From Armatimonadetes bacterium 55-13 (GTDB taxonomy: Bacteria > Armatimonadota > Fimbriimonadia > Fimbriimonadales > Fimbriimonadaceae), in contig MKRX01000002.1 in assembly GCA_001898035.1 (NCBI GenBank), forward strand, positions 175,901-239,900: DNA of 64,000 bases, in the 5' to 3' direction. This document shows positions 26,259 to 34,936 of this stretch, piece after piece (the first letter of the stretch is position 1; each line of letters starts with the position of its first letter). The notes beneath the pieces are model-generated. The model worked only from the letters and a program-made list of their open reading frames with translations, did no database searches and was not told the origin of the DNA. A program made the translations under genes and the position numbers.

Positions 26259-27932
26259 CTAGGAAGATTTGGGTCGCACCACGATATTGAGCGCTTCCGC
26301 CCGCTCTCGCACCGTGGTCAGCGTCAGTCGATCCTTGTACTCCACATCGTCCGGAATCGTCCCCAAAGGTTCTTCAGAGACCATCGCCTGTCGGACCATC
26401 TCAAACCCCACCGGCGCCGTCACAGTAAAGTAACCGCGAGGGAGAACAAGGCGCTGAAGACTGTTTGGCATCACTTCCCAGGTGCCTCCGTTCTTGACAG
26501 TCGCGCCACTTGCATCACGCACTTGCGTAACCATCAAAGGCACATCCGCCCCCTGAACCCGACACAACACCAACATCCGATTGGCAAACAACGCATCCGT
26601 ATCCGCCCAGATCTCCGATCCATCCTGAACCAACTTAGGATTGATCGCGGTAGCTTTCATCGGCTTATCGAACACCTTCGCCAAGTCGATCGAGATCGTT
26701 CCTCCCAGCGTCGCAGAGAGCGTGTCGTCCTTGGTGTTAATGAGTTGGGCGCCCACCGAAAAAATAAATGGTCCGATAGAAAGGGAAGGCCCAAGATAGA
26801 GTCCGCTGTTGGACTTGGGAACAAACGCATAGGCAAATCCTAAGTTCCCGTCCGTTCGGTCGGTAAAGATGTAATTCATTCCATACACCGTCACCGGCTT
26901 CCCCTGCCCAATCAACCCTCCCGTAAAGAGCTTGGCTTCAGAGTTGTTAGAGATGAGCGGACCCAGCAACCCCCTGCTAGAAGCGTCCGCAAAGACGTCC
27001 AAAGCCGTTGCCCCCACGCTGGGGGAAAGCGTCGACTCGACTTCCTGTAGCTTGTTCGCCCCCGGAGGCGTCCCCGTCGCAATCTCGGTCCCGTCCTTTG
27101 CTAAGCTGACTTTGGCCATCCGGTAGATCTTTCGCTTCGTAACTGGCTCCTCGTCTTCTTTCAGTAATCCCACCGTGACCGCAATCCTCGGTTTATCGGA
27201 TCCGGGCGTCTGCTCGGTGCCATGAAATAGCTTGGAAATCGTCTTGGACTGAATAGAAACGGAGAAACGGTAAAGGGGCGAGCCGGTCGTCGTCGGAAGA
27301 GGGAACACCCGAATTTTCCAGACCAACCCGTTACTGAGCAAAAGGGGATTTTCGCCTCGCGGCTGTGGCGTGAATTCCACCACCGCTCCCGCGCCCTTTG
27401 AGTCCGCCAACAGCGCCCGCATTGAAAAGAAGTCGCGCTTTGCAGAGATATAGTTCGCCCACGGCACCGTCGCGTTCCCGTTCCCGGTCTCCGCGAAACC
27501 CAGTCCCGTAAACAGACTCTTATCCCAAAAACCCATCCCCGACTGAATCGCATCCGCAAGGGAAGCCGGGTTCCGCAAAGTCCCACCCGAGAGCGCCAGT
27601 GCCAACGTTTCGCGATCCTTCAACCCCGCAAACCACTTCTCCAGTCGCTCAGGATCGCGCAAAGCCTCATTAGGCAGCGAATACTCATGCTCCCAACCCA
27701 GTTTGCCCTTGCCGTCGAAGGTAAAGACATTAAGAAACTGATCTTTCAGCCCCTTGGATTCCGGAAGGTAGTCCCACTTCAGGGAAAACGTCGCTTGCCG
27801 CCCGCTTTTGACCTCTTGGATCAGAACATTGGTGAGAGCCAGCCGCGCCTCTTCCACTTCTGTTCGCGGGCTCCCCTCCTGAGCCCATGCCGCCCCCATC
27901 AGCCCCAAGGCAACTATTGTCAATCCCTTCAT
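26259..27932 (-). CDS. Exported protein of unknown function
   Basis: A 557-residue protein with a signal peptide (MKGLTIVALGLMGAAWA) and no cysteine-rich or enzymatic motif that I recognise. The sequence is beta-rich with repeated Thr/Leu/Gly strands (TALDVFADASSRGLLGP, LYLGPSLSIGPFIFSVGAQL, VKNGGTWEVMPNSLQRLVLP), suggesting outer-membrane or surface beta-structure. It is the last gene of a three-gene minus-strand operon led by GH89 and overlaps the upstream gene by 4 bases (ATGA). Confidence 0.6.
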   Translation of the reverse strand: MKGLTIVALGLMGAAWAQEGSPRTEVEEARLALTNVLIQEVKSGRQATFSLKWDYLPESKGLKDQFLNVFTFDGKGKLGWEHEYSLPNEALRDPERLEKWFAGLKDRETLALALSGGTLRNPASLADAIQSGMGFWDKSLFTGLGFAETGNGNATVPWANYISAKRDFFSMRALLADSKGAGAVVEFTPQPRGENPLLLSNGLVWKIRVFPLPTTTGSPLYRFSVSIQSKTISKLFHGTEQTPGSDKPRIAVTVGLLKEDEEPVTKRKIYRMAKVSLAKDGTEIATGTPPGANKLQEVESTLSPSVGATALDVFADASSRGLLGPLISNNSEAKLFTGGLIGQGKPVTVYGMNYIFTDRTDGNLGFAYAFVPKSNSGLYLGPSLSIGPFIFSVGAQLINTKDDTLSATLGGTISIDLAKVFDKPMKATAINPKLVQDGSEIWADTDALFANRMLVLCRVQGADVPLMVTQVRDASGATVKNGGTWEVMPNSLQRLVLPRGYFTVTAPVGFEMVRQAMVSEEPLGTIPDDVEYKDRLTLTTVRERAEALNIVVRPKSS

Positions 27933-28582
27933 TTCAACCCCAAGAGGCTTAAGATTTGTGGCGTCACCACCCGGCTCAGAGGAACCGCATATCCCTTCTT
28001 CGTATCCTCATCGATATCCACCACGACGCCATATTCGTCGATCCCTGTTCCCCCGAACATCCGAGCCACGCTGCCCTCGTCTTCCCGGCTCGGCAAACTC
28101 CCCGGCGTTGCGGCTAAGAACTTCGATTCGGTGACCTCCGTCAAAACCAATGTCGGTTTCAGCGAATACCCTTTGTCCGCAGGCCCCCCGGTCGTTTCCC
28201 ACATAATCTTGAACTTATCCGGCACGTTCACGGTTAACGAGCCATCCGCCGTGCGAACCACTTCCAAACATTCGCGTCGCATCCCCGCCGTCACCCGCTT
28301 CGGGTGAATCCATACAAAGGAAGAGATCTGTCCTGGGAGCGCGATATCCGGATATTCGACAATCATTCCGCTCCACCCATTGCCGCTCACAAGTCGGCTG
28401 GAAAGCGGAATTTCAAACGGCCCTCCCTTGGTCAGCAACTGCAATGTGCCAACCACCATCGAGCCCGTAGGCGTGGTCAAAATCACCTGCGGATTTGCTC
28501 GAACGATCTCAAAATCGTCCCCGTCGACGCGACTGACAAACATGCTGAACCCAGCATAATTGCCGTACTGGCCCAAAGTCAA
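27929..28582 (-). CDS. Hypothetical protein coupled to GH89 gene
   Basis: A 217-residue protein without a clear signal peptide. It is beta-rich (PFEIPLSSRLVSGNGWSGMIV, then DKGYSLKPTLVLTEV) and ends in a helical MFGGTGIDEYGVVVDIDE segment. The frame opens with a TTG that overlaps the GH89 stop (TTGA), implying translational coupling; an in-frame ATG at 28543 (residue 14) is an alternative. It also overlaps the next gene by 4 bases. No family recognised. Confidence 0.6.
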   Translation of the reverse strand: MTLGQYGNYAGFSMFVSRVDGDDFEIVRANPQVILTTPTGSMVVGTLQLLTKGGPFEIPLSSRLVSGNGWSGMIVEYPDIALPGQISSFVWIHPKRVTAGMRRECLEVVRTADGSLTVNVPDKFKIMWETTGGPADKGYSLKPTLVLTEVTESKFLAATPGSLPSREDEGSVARMFGGTGIDEYGVVVDIDEDTKKGYAVPLSRVVTPQILSLLGLK

Positions 28583-30723
28583 CTAACTTTCGACTTGCCG
28601 TAAATCCGAAAGATCCGCCTTGCTTCCGCCACCGAGTCGCCCTGGGGGGTGGTGGGATAAAGTTCGTGACCTTTTGTCCAAGGAATCTCCCAGGCAAACC
28701 AGTCGATTTCGGCGGGAGTCTCTCCCCCCAGTTCCTTCTTACGATCCTCAATCCACCGTGCCCACCGGGGTCGATAGAAACTTCTCAACAGCCCAGACCA
28801 CTCCTTGTTGGCATAGTCTCGAAGGTCCGCCGAGTCCCCACCCCGCGCCCACACCGTGATCTGGGTCCGCGCGTTCCATTCCAGCCAATCCCGATCCTCT
28901 TTCGTCTTGCCCAAGGCCCGCGCACTGGAGAGCCAAGTTCCCAACATGAACTCCGTCCGCGTCGAAAGCAGCTTGTCCATGTCGTCCAATATCTGCAAAA
29001 ACTTCGTCGATTCCCGCTCGAACCCCGCCGTACCTCTTTTCCTAAACGCTGCCGCCATCCGCCAATGTTGAACTTGGGCAATGTCGGAGAGCGCCTGCCG
29101 AGTCACATCCACCAAGTCGTATCGAAACGCCTGCGATCCACCCAACGTGCGCGCCGCCTCGACCAACTTCGCCCACCCGGTCAGGAATTCTGCGACATCG
29201 TAGCTTCGCCGTGTTGTCCCCCAAGTCGAAGTCGAACGAATGTCCAGGGCCGGCCGTGCGCAGAGAACCGACTCCGGTTGCCCCTGCGCTCCCGTCGCTT
29301 TTGGAAGTGAGTAAACGGTCCGAGCAAAAATCCGCCAAGCCTCTTCCGCTTCGGGACATTCACGTCCGTACCGCCGCCGCGCATAGTTTGCGCACCAATC
29401 CTCGATGTCCGGCGCCCTATCTCGCCAGACCAAATCGAACAACATCTGGAAGACCGCTGTGTTCACCTCGGTCCCTTCCATCATCGCGCCGATCCCCCTC
29501 ATGCCCGGCGCGGAGAGCGCCCGAAATGAACCCTGCGCGTTCTCCGGCATCCAGCCACTAAAGTGGTTCTTCCCCCCGTATCCGCTGATCGTACAAAGCA
29601 GCCAGGGCCGACCGCCGAATGCGTTCCGCTTCTCATACTGCCCGCCGGCCTCACCTCGCAGGTCCAAAATGAGCGTTCGATTGGGGGTAGTGCCCGCCAG
29701 CATTTCGTCGTGAGGGTTGTTGCCCCAGGCTTGAAGCACCCAAGTGGCTCCCGCCCGAGCCTCTTGCATCGCTCGCTCAATCGCCCCACCCGTTGCCTTC
29801 AGATCCACCTTCGCCACGCCGCCTTCGTGGAAAGGGTCTCCCGCGAAGTACTTTGCATCCCCAAAAAGGTTTCTCTGCTCTTCGTAAAACGTCGCCGCGA
29901 CCTTCGCAAACAGCGGATCGTTCGGCAAGATCATATCGGGCCGCTCGTACCCAAACCACTTGCCCGTCGAGACGAACTGTGACTCGGGATAGTGACCCTT
30001 CAACGTCGAGGGAACATTTCCATAAAACGCCGCCATGACCGGCTCAATCCCAAGTTCCCGCATTCGCTTGAGAATCTTCTTCTCAAGTTCCACTTGGCGA
30101 GAAATCCACCATGCCGGAGTCGGCCCACCCCACCCTTGCAGATTTCCCATCATCCACCAAGCGCCAAAGCAGGGACCGGGTAAGAATTGCCGAATCTCCT
30201 CATCCGTTTGCCCCAGCCGCGTCATCGTCCGCTGCCAGACTGCCTCTTGACCTATCTGCCCCGCCAGCGCCAGATTCACCCCGTTGAGCGCCATCCAATC
30301 CAGTTCCTTTTCCCACCGCCGCCAATCCCAAAAGGACATCGTGTAATTAAAGGTGCAAAAGTTTAGGTAGTACCGCTGGTCGAAAAGCGTGGCCCGTCGC
30401 ACCAGGGAAGCGGGTTTGGGCAACACCTTCGGCAAAGCTACTTGGGAACCCGTCCAACTCACGTCGCAAAGTCCAAAGTCTTTGAGGTACTCGAACAGTC
30501 CCGATGCCTGCGAGACAGGAGTGTTGCCGCGAATGACGATCTTGTCTCCCACCGCTTCAATCTCGAAACTGTCTTTGTCCCCCGCGGTCAGAGTCTCGAA
30601 TCGAAAGTCTCTTGCTCGCTCTTTGAGCACCCGGCGCGCCAACGCCTCTATTGCCGTCTCGCCCTTCGCTATCCCCGGAGCAACTCCAAGGGCAATTCCC
30701 AATAAAAATACGGTGAAACGCAT
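28579..30723 (-). CDS. Alpha-N-acetylglucosaminidase, GH89 (NAGLU-like)
   Basis: A 714-residue exported glycosidase with signal peptide. It resembles human NAGLU and clostridial GH89: NAGLU N-terminal domain (about 25-105), TIM barrel with YYLNFCTFNYTMSFWDWRRW, GQEAVWQRTMTRLG, and FAGDPFHEGG with probable acid/base E300, then MMEGTEVN with probable nucleophile E416, and an all-helical C-terminal domain. It removes terminal alpha-linked GlcNAc from glycans such as mucin or heparan-type chains. It leads an operon with two unknown genes. The homology is strong; the natural substrate is not shown. Confidence 0.92.
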   Translation of the reverse strand: MRFTVFLLGIALGVAPGIAKGETAIEALARRVLKERARDFRFETLTAGDKDSFEIEAVGDKIVIRGNTPVSQASGLFEYLKDFGLCDVSWTGSQVALPKVLPKPASLVRRATLFDQRYYLNFCTFNYTMSFWDWRRWEKELDWMALNGVNLALAGQIGQEAVWQRTMTRLGQTDEEIRQFLPGPCFGAWWMMGNLQGWGGPTPAWWISRQVELEKKILKRMRELGIEPVMAAFYGNVPSTLKGHYPESQFVSTGKWFGYERPDMILPNDPLFAKVAATFYEEQRNLFGDAKYFAGDPFHEGGVAKVDLKATGGAIERAMQEARAGATWVLQAWGNNPHDEMLAGTTPNRTLILDLRGEAGGQYEKRNAFGGRPWLLCTISGYGGKNHFSGWMPENAQGSFRALSAPGMRGIGAMMEGTEVNTAVFQMLFDLVWRDRAPDIEDWCANYARRRYGRECPEAEEAWRIFARTVYSLPKATGAQGQPESVLCARPALDIRSTSTWGTTRRSYDVAEFLTGWAKLVEAARTLGGSQAFRYDLVDVTRQALSDIAQVQHWRMAAAFRKRGTAGFERESTKFLQILDDMDKLLSTRTEFMLGTWLSSARALGKTKEDRDWLEWNARTQITVWARGGDSADLRDYANKEWSGLLRSFYRPRWARWIEDRKKELGGETPAEIDWFAWEIPWTKGHELYPTTPQGDSVAEARRIFRIYGKSKVS

Positions 30724-30837
30724 TGGAGCCCTACAGCATACAACTCCCCCGCAATCGACCTATCCCCGCGCGTCTTATCGCCACAAAAAGGTAACTGTAA
30801 GACTTACTGTTTACATTTAATGGGTAGAGGAAATTCA

Positions 30838-31392
30838 ATGGCGGAAGCTTTTACAGTTCTTGAGACGAATATCTTGAAATCAAAGGGTCTATCGGATGAC
30901 CAAATTGCAGCCTTTTCAAATGTCGGCATCAACTCGCGAGACGACTTCAAAACCGTGGGTGATGTGGCCACCCTCCGCGGGCTGATCCCCGACTTGGAGG
31001 AAGGAACCGCCCAAACCGTCCTCGAATGGGCCCTCGGCCACTCCCTTGGCAGCCCCACTAACGGAACTGCCAAGGTTGTCGTGGAATCCCCAGATGCCGT
31101 TTACTGCATTCACTGCGGAACCAAGCAGCCCAAAGACTACGAAAGCGGCGACCTCTGTATCTCCTGTGGCAAGCAGGCCGAGCCCATCCTGTCCTGCTAT
31201 TGGTGCGGCGCCAGCGGCCCCGGCCGGTTCTGTCGAAACTGTGGCGCGCAGTTCGTCCCCATGGGCGAGCTCGATCTGGCAATCCACCTCAAACGAGAAG
31301 GCATTGCAAAGGATCAAATCCCTTCGCGGCTCGCTGCCATGTCGGAAGCCGAGAAAGAAGATCTCTGGGGTCGCGTCCGGCGACTGCGCTAA
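30838..31392 (+). CDS. Double zinc-ribbon protein (partner of 31396)
   Basis: A 184-residue protein. ATG 30838 has a GAGG ribosome site 7 bases upstream and is preferred over the ATG at 30820. The first 65 residues are a helical, helix-hairpin-helix-like domain (LKSKGLSDDQIAAFSNVGI, then LEEGTAQTVLEWALG). Then come four CxxC pairs (CIHC, CISC, CYWC, CRNC), a double zinc ribbon, and a helical end (LAIHLKREGIAKDQIPSRL). The downstream gene starts 3 bases after the stop and carries the same Cys module and the same LKxxG...PSRL tail. No enzymatic motif. It may be a scaffold or nucleic-acid-binding protein. Confidence 0.75.
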   Translation: MAEAFTVLETNILKSKGLSDDQIAAFSNVGINSRDDFKTVGDVATLRGLIPDLEEGTAQTVLEWALGHSLGSPTNGTAKVVVESPDAVYCIHCGTKQPKDYESGDLCISCGKQAEPILSCYWCGASGPGRFCRNCGAQFVPMGELDLAIHLKREGIAKDQIPSRLAAMSEAEKEDLWGRVRRLR

Positions 31393-31395
31393 GCG

Positions 31396-33354
31396 ATGCG
31401 CGCCGTCTGCGAAGAATGTAGTCTCCCGCAACCTCCAGACTGGAAAGCGGGAGACCTCTGCGTCCATTGCGGCAAGGTTGTTCGGCGCGACCTTCGCTGC
31501 TTTTGGTGCGCAAAAGGGACGCCGGAAGGGAAGTTTTGCCGCCATTGCGGAGCGGAAACCGTCGCCGATGAACTCTACGGCGCCGCCCGTATGCTCAAAG
31601 ACGCGGGTATGGATCGTTTCAGCGTTCCTTCCAAATTGAAAGAAATCGATCCCGAGCAGGTCGCCAACTTCACCAACATCTATCAACGGCACGCCGCTCT
31701 TCTTGCGCGTCATGTCGATGAAGTCATCGCGCTTCAACGCCACCTACACTTTCAACATTGGGCGGAAGAGGTAGAGGAAGAGATGATCGGCCAACTCCCT
31801 TGGACAGAAGGGGAACTTGCCCGATACTCAACGCCACCGACTCCCGTAGGAAATGATCTGACCGTTGCGAACGCCGTCCGAGAGAGAAGTCCGATCCCTA
31901 AATCCAGACTCCTCGCCGCGCTCGTATGCGTCCTCTTGGGGGACGATCGCGCCATTTCGGATGCTCGGGAAGCCTTCCACTCCCAAGACCCCAACCTCCG
32001 TGCCGAGGCGGCCGTGATCCTCTCTCACTGGCGACTGCTCTTCACCCGAGAACTTCCTGAGAGCCGGTGGGACCTGATAAAGGCTTTGCAAGAATGTCCC
32101 GAGAAACTCGAAAGACTCGCCCGCGCTCGCCGCGCTCTCCTCGGAGATCAAGTCGAATCTGCCACCGATCTCCTCGATGACCGAGATCCGGACACCGCCT
32201 TTACCGCCGCCCTTGCCATCGGTGATGTACCCAGGTTAGAGGCCGCCCTCAAAAGAGATCCTGCGATGCGAGTCGTAGCGGCCTTAAGGCTCGCGAACCT
32301 CGGCCAGCTCTCCGCTCTGTCTTCAGCGATTGAGGAGGCAAACCCGGAGGATCGTCTGGAGATCCTTCGCGCCATCAACCAAAACAAGAAGCGTCCGCCC
32401 GCCAAGCATCTCCAAAAGCAATTGATGCGGATTCTTGAGGAAGACCCGGACCACGCTACCCGCCGGACCGCCGCTTTCATTCTTGCAAAAGATGGTCGAG
32501 CCGAGGACGCCCTGCGGATTGCCCAACTTGCCCAGGGAGATACATCCATCTATCAAGCCATCCTCCAGTCCCCAAACTTGGATGGTCGTACTCTCACGGA
32601 AGTGTGTGACTACTTGATCCATGAAGGACGATTCACCATGAGTCAGTTCGGTATGGAGGACGTCGCCCAAAGTGGCAAACTTCCCCCCGATTTTGTTCCT
32701 CAGCGCCTTCACCAAGCCGACGATCAATCCGCCTGTGAACTCTTGCGCTTTGCCGAAGCTCAACTAAAGGCGAACGGTGACGTGGATCTCCATCGATTCA
32801 TGATTCAAACCACCCTCGGCCCTTACAGCCCAGAGGTCCGTACGGAGGCTTGGGTTTGTCTCAATCGATGGTACGCCCAAGAGAGTTTCGGAAATACCGG
32901 GCCGTTCCTTCTCGCCGCTCAGCCCGTGAAGGACTTCTTCGGCCGACCTGAGCGACTCATCGAGCGCCTACTCTTCGTGCTGGACGATGTGGACGGACTC
33001 AATCAAGTGATGTACCGCGATTACATCACTCTCCTCTTCCGATATCCCGAAGACGACATCGTTCCTTATTTCCTAGAAGAACCCCGCTGGACTCAGCGAC
33101 TGCGAGACAAACTCGTCGAGGTCATGAAGAATGATCAAGTCAATTTTGATGTGAGAGGGGCCGCTGTCAACTTCGTTGCCACCCTCGCCCTCCACGAAGA
33201 ATGGCTGGTGGATATCGGTCGAATCTTCAAGGAGTTCGAGGGCACAGACCTTCAGGCCACCGTTTCTTACGCCTATGACCGTATCTGCCGAGAATATGAA
33301 GACTTGGGTGAAGGCGAGAGAGAACCCGACGTCCCGAATATTGACTGGGACTGA
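31396..33354 (+). CDS. Zinc-ribbon protein with long HEAT/Armadillo-like helical repeat region
   Basis: A 652-residue protein. Residues 4-55 contain four Cys pairs (CEEC, CVHC, CFWC, CRHC) that align with the zinc ribbon of the preceding gene, followed by the shared helix (ARMLKDAGMDRFSVPSKL). The remaining 560 residues are helical repeats: ALVCVLLGDDRAISDAREAF, DPNLRAEAAVILSHWR, DPDTAFTAALAIGDVPRLEAAL, DPAMRVVAALRLANLG, DPDHATRRTAAFILAKDG, in the manner of HEAT/PBS-type repeats. It is probably an adaptor in a complex with the upstream protein. I do not recognise a described family with this fusion. Confidence 0.75.
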   Translation: MRAVCEECSLPQPPDWKAGDLCVHCGKVVRRDLRCFWCAKGTPEGKFCRHCGAETVADELYGAARMLKDAGMDRFSVPSKLKEIDPEQVANFTNIYQRHAALLARHVDEVIALQRHLHFQHWAEEVEEEMIGQLPWTEGELARYSTPPTPVGNDLTVANAVRERSPIPKSRLLAALVCVLLGDDRAISDAREAFHSQDPNLRAEAAVILSHWRLLFTRELPESRWDLIKALQECPEKLERLARARRALLGDQVESATDLLDDRDPDTAFTAALAIGDVPRLEAALKRDPAMRVVAALRLANLGQLSALSSAIEEANPEDRLEILRAINQNKKRPPAKHLQKQLMRILEEDPDHATRRTAAFILAKDGRAEDALRIAQLAQGDTSIYQAILQSPNLDGRTLTEVCDYLIHEGRFTMSQFGMEDVAQSGKLPPDFVPQRLHQADDQSACELLRFAEAQLKANGDVDLHRFMIQTTLGPYSPEVRTEAWVCLNRWYAQESFGNTGPFLLAAQPVKDFFGRPERLIERLLFVLDDVDGLNQVMYRDYITLLFRYPEDDIVPYFLEEPRWTQRLRDKLVEVMKNDQVNFDVRGAAVNFVATLALHEEWLVDIGRIFKEFEGTDLQATVSYAYDRICREYEDLGEGEREPDVPNIDWD

Positions 33355-33431
33355 TATATAAGTCTATCCGTAGGTCGGATGCCCCGTTTGATAAGAAAGC
33401 GATAAGAATCGACTTCGTAAGTCCAATTTAA

Positions 33432-33458
33432 GGAACCCCCTTTGCGAGCCTCGTAGTC
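33432..33458 (+). promoter_or_regulatory. Candidate ECF-type promoter before csbD
   Basis: GGAAC (33432-33436) and CGTA (33452-33455) with a 15-base spacer resemble the -35 and -10 boxes used by SigW/RpoE-like factors, 50 bases before the csbD start. Two ECF sigma genes are in this window. This is pattern matching only. Confidence 0.3.
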
Positions 33459-33508
33459 AATGTGTTCATAAGGCGAAACTTTTCAGTCTCGCCGAACAAG
33501 GAGGAAAA

Positions 33509-33724
33509 ATGAACTGGGATACCGTACAAGGAAACTGGCTTCAGATGAAGGGCAAAGTCAAGGAAAAGTGGGGCGATCTAACCGATGATGACTTGCAAAT
33601 GCTTGACGGAAAGAAAGATCAACTTGCCGGAAAACTCCAAGAAAGATATGGCATGGCACGAGACGAGGCCGAACGGCAAATTGATCAATGGGCCGACGGA
33701 TTGAAAGAAACGCTTAAGCATTAA
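33509..33724 (+). CDS. CsbD family stress protein
   Basis: A 71-residue soluble protein with the CsbD signature: MNWDTVQGNWLQMKGKVKEKWG, then DDLQMLDGKKDQLAGKLQERYG and EAERQIDQW. CsbD proteins are induced by general stress; the mechanism is unknown. A near-perfect ribosome site (AAGGAGGAAAA) precedes the ATG. It is followed 18 bases later by a DUF1328 membrane protein, a pairing often seen in stress regulons. Confidence 0.93.
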   Translation: MNWDTVQGNWLQMKGKVKEKWGDLTDDDLQMLDGKKDQLAGKLQERYGMARDEAERQIDQWADGLKETLKH

Positions 33725-33742
33725 CAAGCAGGAGGTAACCAG

Positions 33743-33907
33743 ATGCTTCACTACGCGCTAGTATTTTTTGTCATCGCAATTATCGCCGCTATCTTCGGGT
33801 TCGGCGGTATTGCCGGAGCCGCAACGGGAATCGCTCAGATTCTCTTCGTAGGCTTCCTCATCTTAGCCGCTCTATCGCTCATCTTCGGACGACGAAGCTC
33901 GGTTTAA
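33743..33907 (+). CDS. DUF1328/YtjA-type small membrane protein
   Basis: A 54-residue protein, mostly two membrane helices: [38 protein letters not shown], then [14 protein letters not shown]. This is the DUF1328 (YtjA) pattern. A strong ribosome site (GGAGGTAA) starts 12 bases before the ATG. It shares a transcript with csbD and is followed by a terminator hairpin, so the two form a small stress operon. Confidence 0.9.
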   Translation: MLHYALVFFVIAIIAAIFGFGGIAGAATGIAQILFVGFLILAALSLIFGRRSSV

Positions 33908-33916
33908 CCAATATCG

Positions 33917-33960
33917 GAGTCGATCTATCCTTCGGATGGATCGGCTCTGTTGTGCTTTGA
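33917..33960 (+). terminator. Terminator after csbD-DUF1328 operon
   Basis: A 14-bp stem (33917-33930 with 33934-33947, including G-T pairs) with a TTC loop, followed by a T/G-rich tail. Confidence 0.6.
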
Positions 33961-34349
33961 ACGTAGCGCTGGTAGGGGAGCACTAAGCGCCCGCAAGGAA
34001 ATCTTGCCCAATTCCAAGAGGTAGCTCCCGGTAGCCATTGCCCAGCGGGAATAGCTGAGGATCGAAGGGCCGTCAAGAACTGGAGAGTTCGACAGAATGA
34101 TGGCCCAAAATCACGTCAACCTTGAGAATGGCTAAAGACAGGGCAAGGAGGGAAGCGAGACTGATCTCAGCAAGCGCGAAGGTGTCAGCGACCGGAAATT
34201 GTATACGAACCAGTAAGGAATTTCGTCACGATTCGACTACCCAATTCGAGTCTGATTGAGAAAGTTTCACGCGTTATCTAAGGTCCATGGACCTCACGAA
34301 GTTGGATGTGCAAACCGTCCAAAGCGTCTCGGGTGCTTCCAGATACTCT
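33961..34349 (+). ncRNA. Candidate structured noncoding RNA or hairpin-rich intergenic segment
   Basis: No coding frame here looks real. Instead there is a run of inverted repeats: GCGCT/AGCGC (33966-33970 with 33986-33990); GCAAG-GAAAT-CTTGC (33993-34007); AGCT-CCCG/CGGG-AAT-AGCT (34023-34056); a compound stem GGGCC-GTC-aa-GAACT-ggag-AGTTC-GAC...GGCCC (34067-34106); GAGA-CTGA-TCTC (34157-34168); and GAAATT/AATTTC (34195-34224). Such density suggests a folded RNA. It matches no class I could recall (tested by eye against 6S, RNase P, tmRNA and group II introns). The strand is uncertain; plus was chosen only because the purine-rich strand is plus. The part from 34231 to 34349 shows little structure. 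Confidence 0.3.
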
Positions 34350-34856
34350 TCACAAGGATGAAACTCCGCCCCGCGCGCTAACCGAAGTGGAGAGGGGATC
34401 CAAAACCACCGCATCTTGCAACTCAAGACTCTTTTGCCGCCATTCGCCCCGCATCCGGCCCAGAGTCCGAAACCCAATCTTAGCGGCGTAATAGCAGACC
34501 GAACCGGGAATGGCGAGCATCACAAGGGCAACGAGTACCGAAATGGCTTCTCCCCGAGTGAATTGCATCGCGGTGTAGAACGCTAGCAACGTCGCTGCCA
34601 ACCCCCCGATACCAAAAAGCGCGCTGACAAGAAGAGCCCAGCGCCGCCGATCATAGAGACCTACAAGGTGCATGACAATAGCGTTGGGAATAATCCACGA
34701 AAGAGCCGTGCTGTTACGAGTAACGATGCAATCGGCCAAGATACAGGCTACGATTGCGAACTCAAAGATCGCAAGAATGATCGTTCCGACCCACTGGGAT
34801 CCGAAAAAATCCTCCTGAACTCGCAGCGACCGCCACGCCTTACGTAACCCTTCCAC
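34350..34856 (-). CDS. Multi-pass membrane protein of unknown function
   Basis: A 168-residue protein with four likely membrane helices (about residues 22-42, 51-68, 74-94 and 102-128) and short charged ends. The last 40 residues are basic and soluble (FRTLGRMRGEWRQKSLEL). No family recognised. It lies alone between the hairpin-rich segment and the hppD terminator, on the same strand as hppD but separated from it by that terminator. Confidence 0.55.
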   Translation of the reverse strand: MEGLRKAWRSLRVQEDFFGSQWVGTIILAIFEFAIVACILADCIVTRNSTALSWIIPNAIVMHLVGLYDRRRWALLVSALFGIGGLAATLLAFYTAMQFTRGEAISVLVALVMLAIPGSVCYYAAKIGFRTLGRMRGEWRQKSLELQDAVVLDPLSTSVSARGGVSSL

Positions 34857-34883
34857 ACTCCTAGTATCCGAGAAGGGGCCTGG

Positions 34884-34925
34884 AAAACCAAAAAACGGCC
34901 CAAGGACGGGTCCTCGGGCCGTTTT
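34884..34925 (-). terminator. Strong rho-independent terminator of hppD
   Basis: On the minus strand AAAACGGCCC pairs with GGGCCGTTTT, with an inner AGGAC/GTCCT stem, and six T follow. This is a long, nearly perfect intrinsic terminator 12 bases after the hppD stop. Confidence 0.88.
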
Positions 34926-34936
34926 GAAGTGAACGC

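Noticed and set aside
33970-34110. Similarity by eye to rRNA fragments (GGTAGGGGAGC; GGAGAGTTCGA)
   Set aside because: Only short isolated matches; flanking sequence does not follow 23S or 16S rRNA.
33961-34230. Group II intron, 6S RNA, tmRNA or RNase P RNA
   Set aside because: No domain V, no GAGGAAAGTCC or ANANA-type core, no tRNA-like ends; left as an unassigned candidate RNA.
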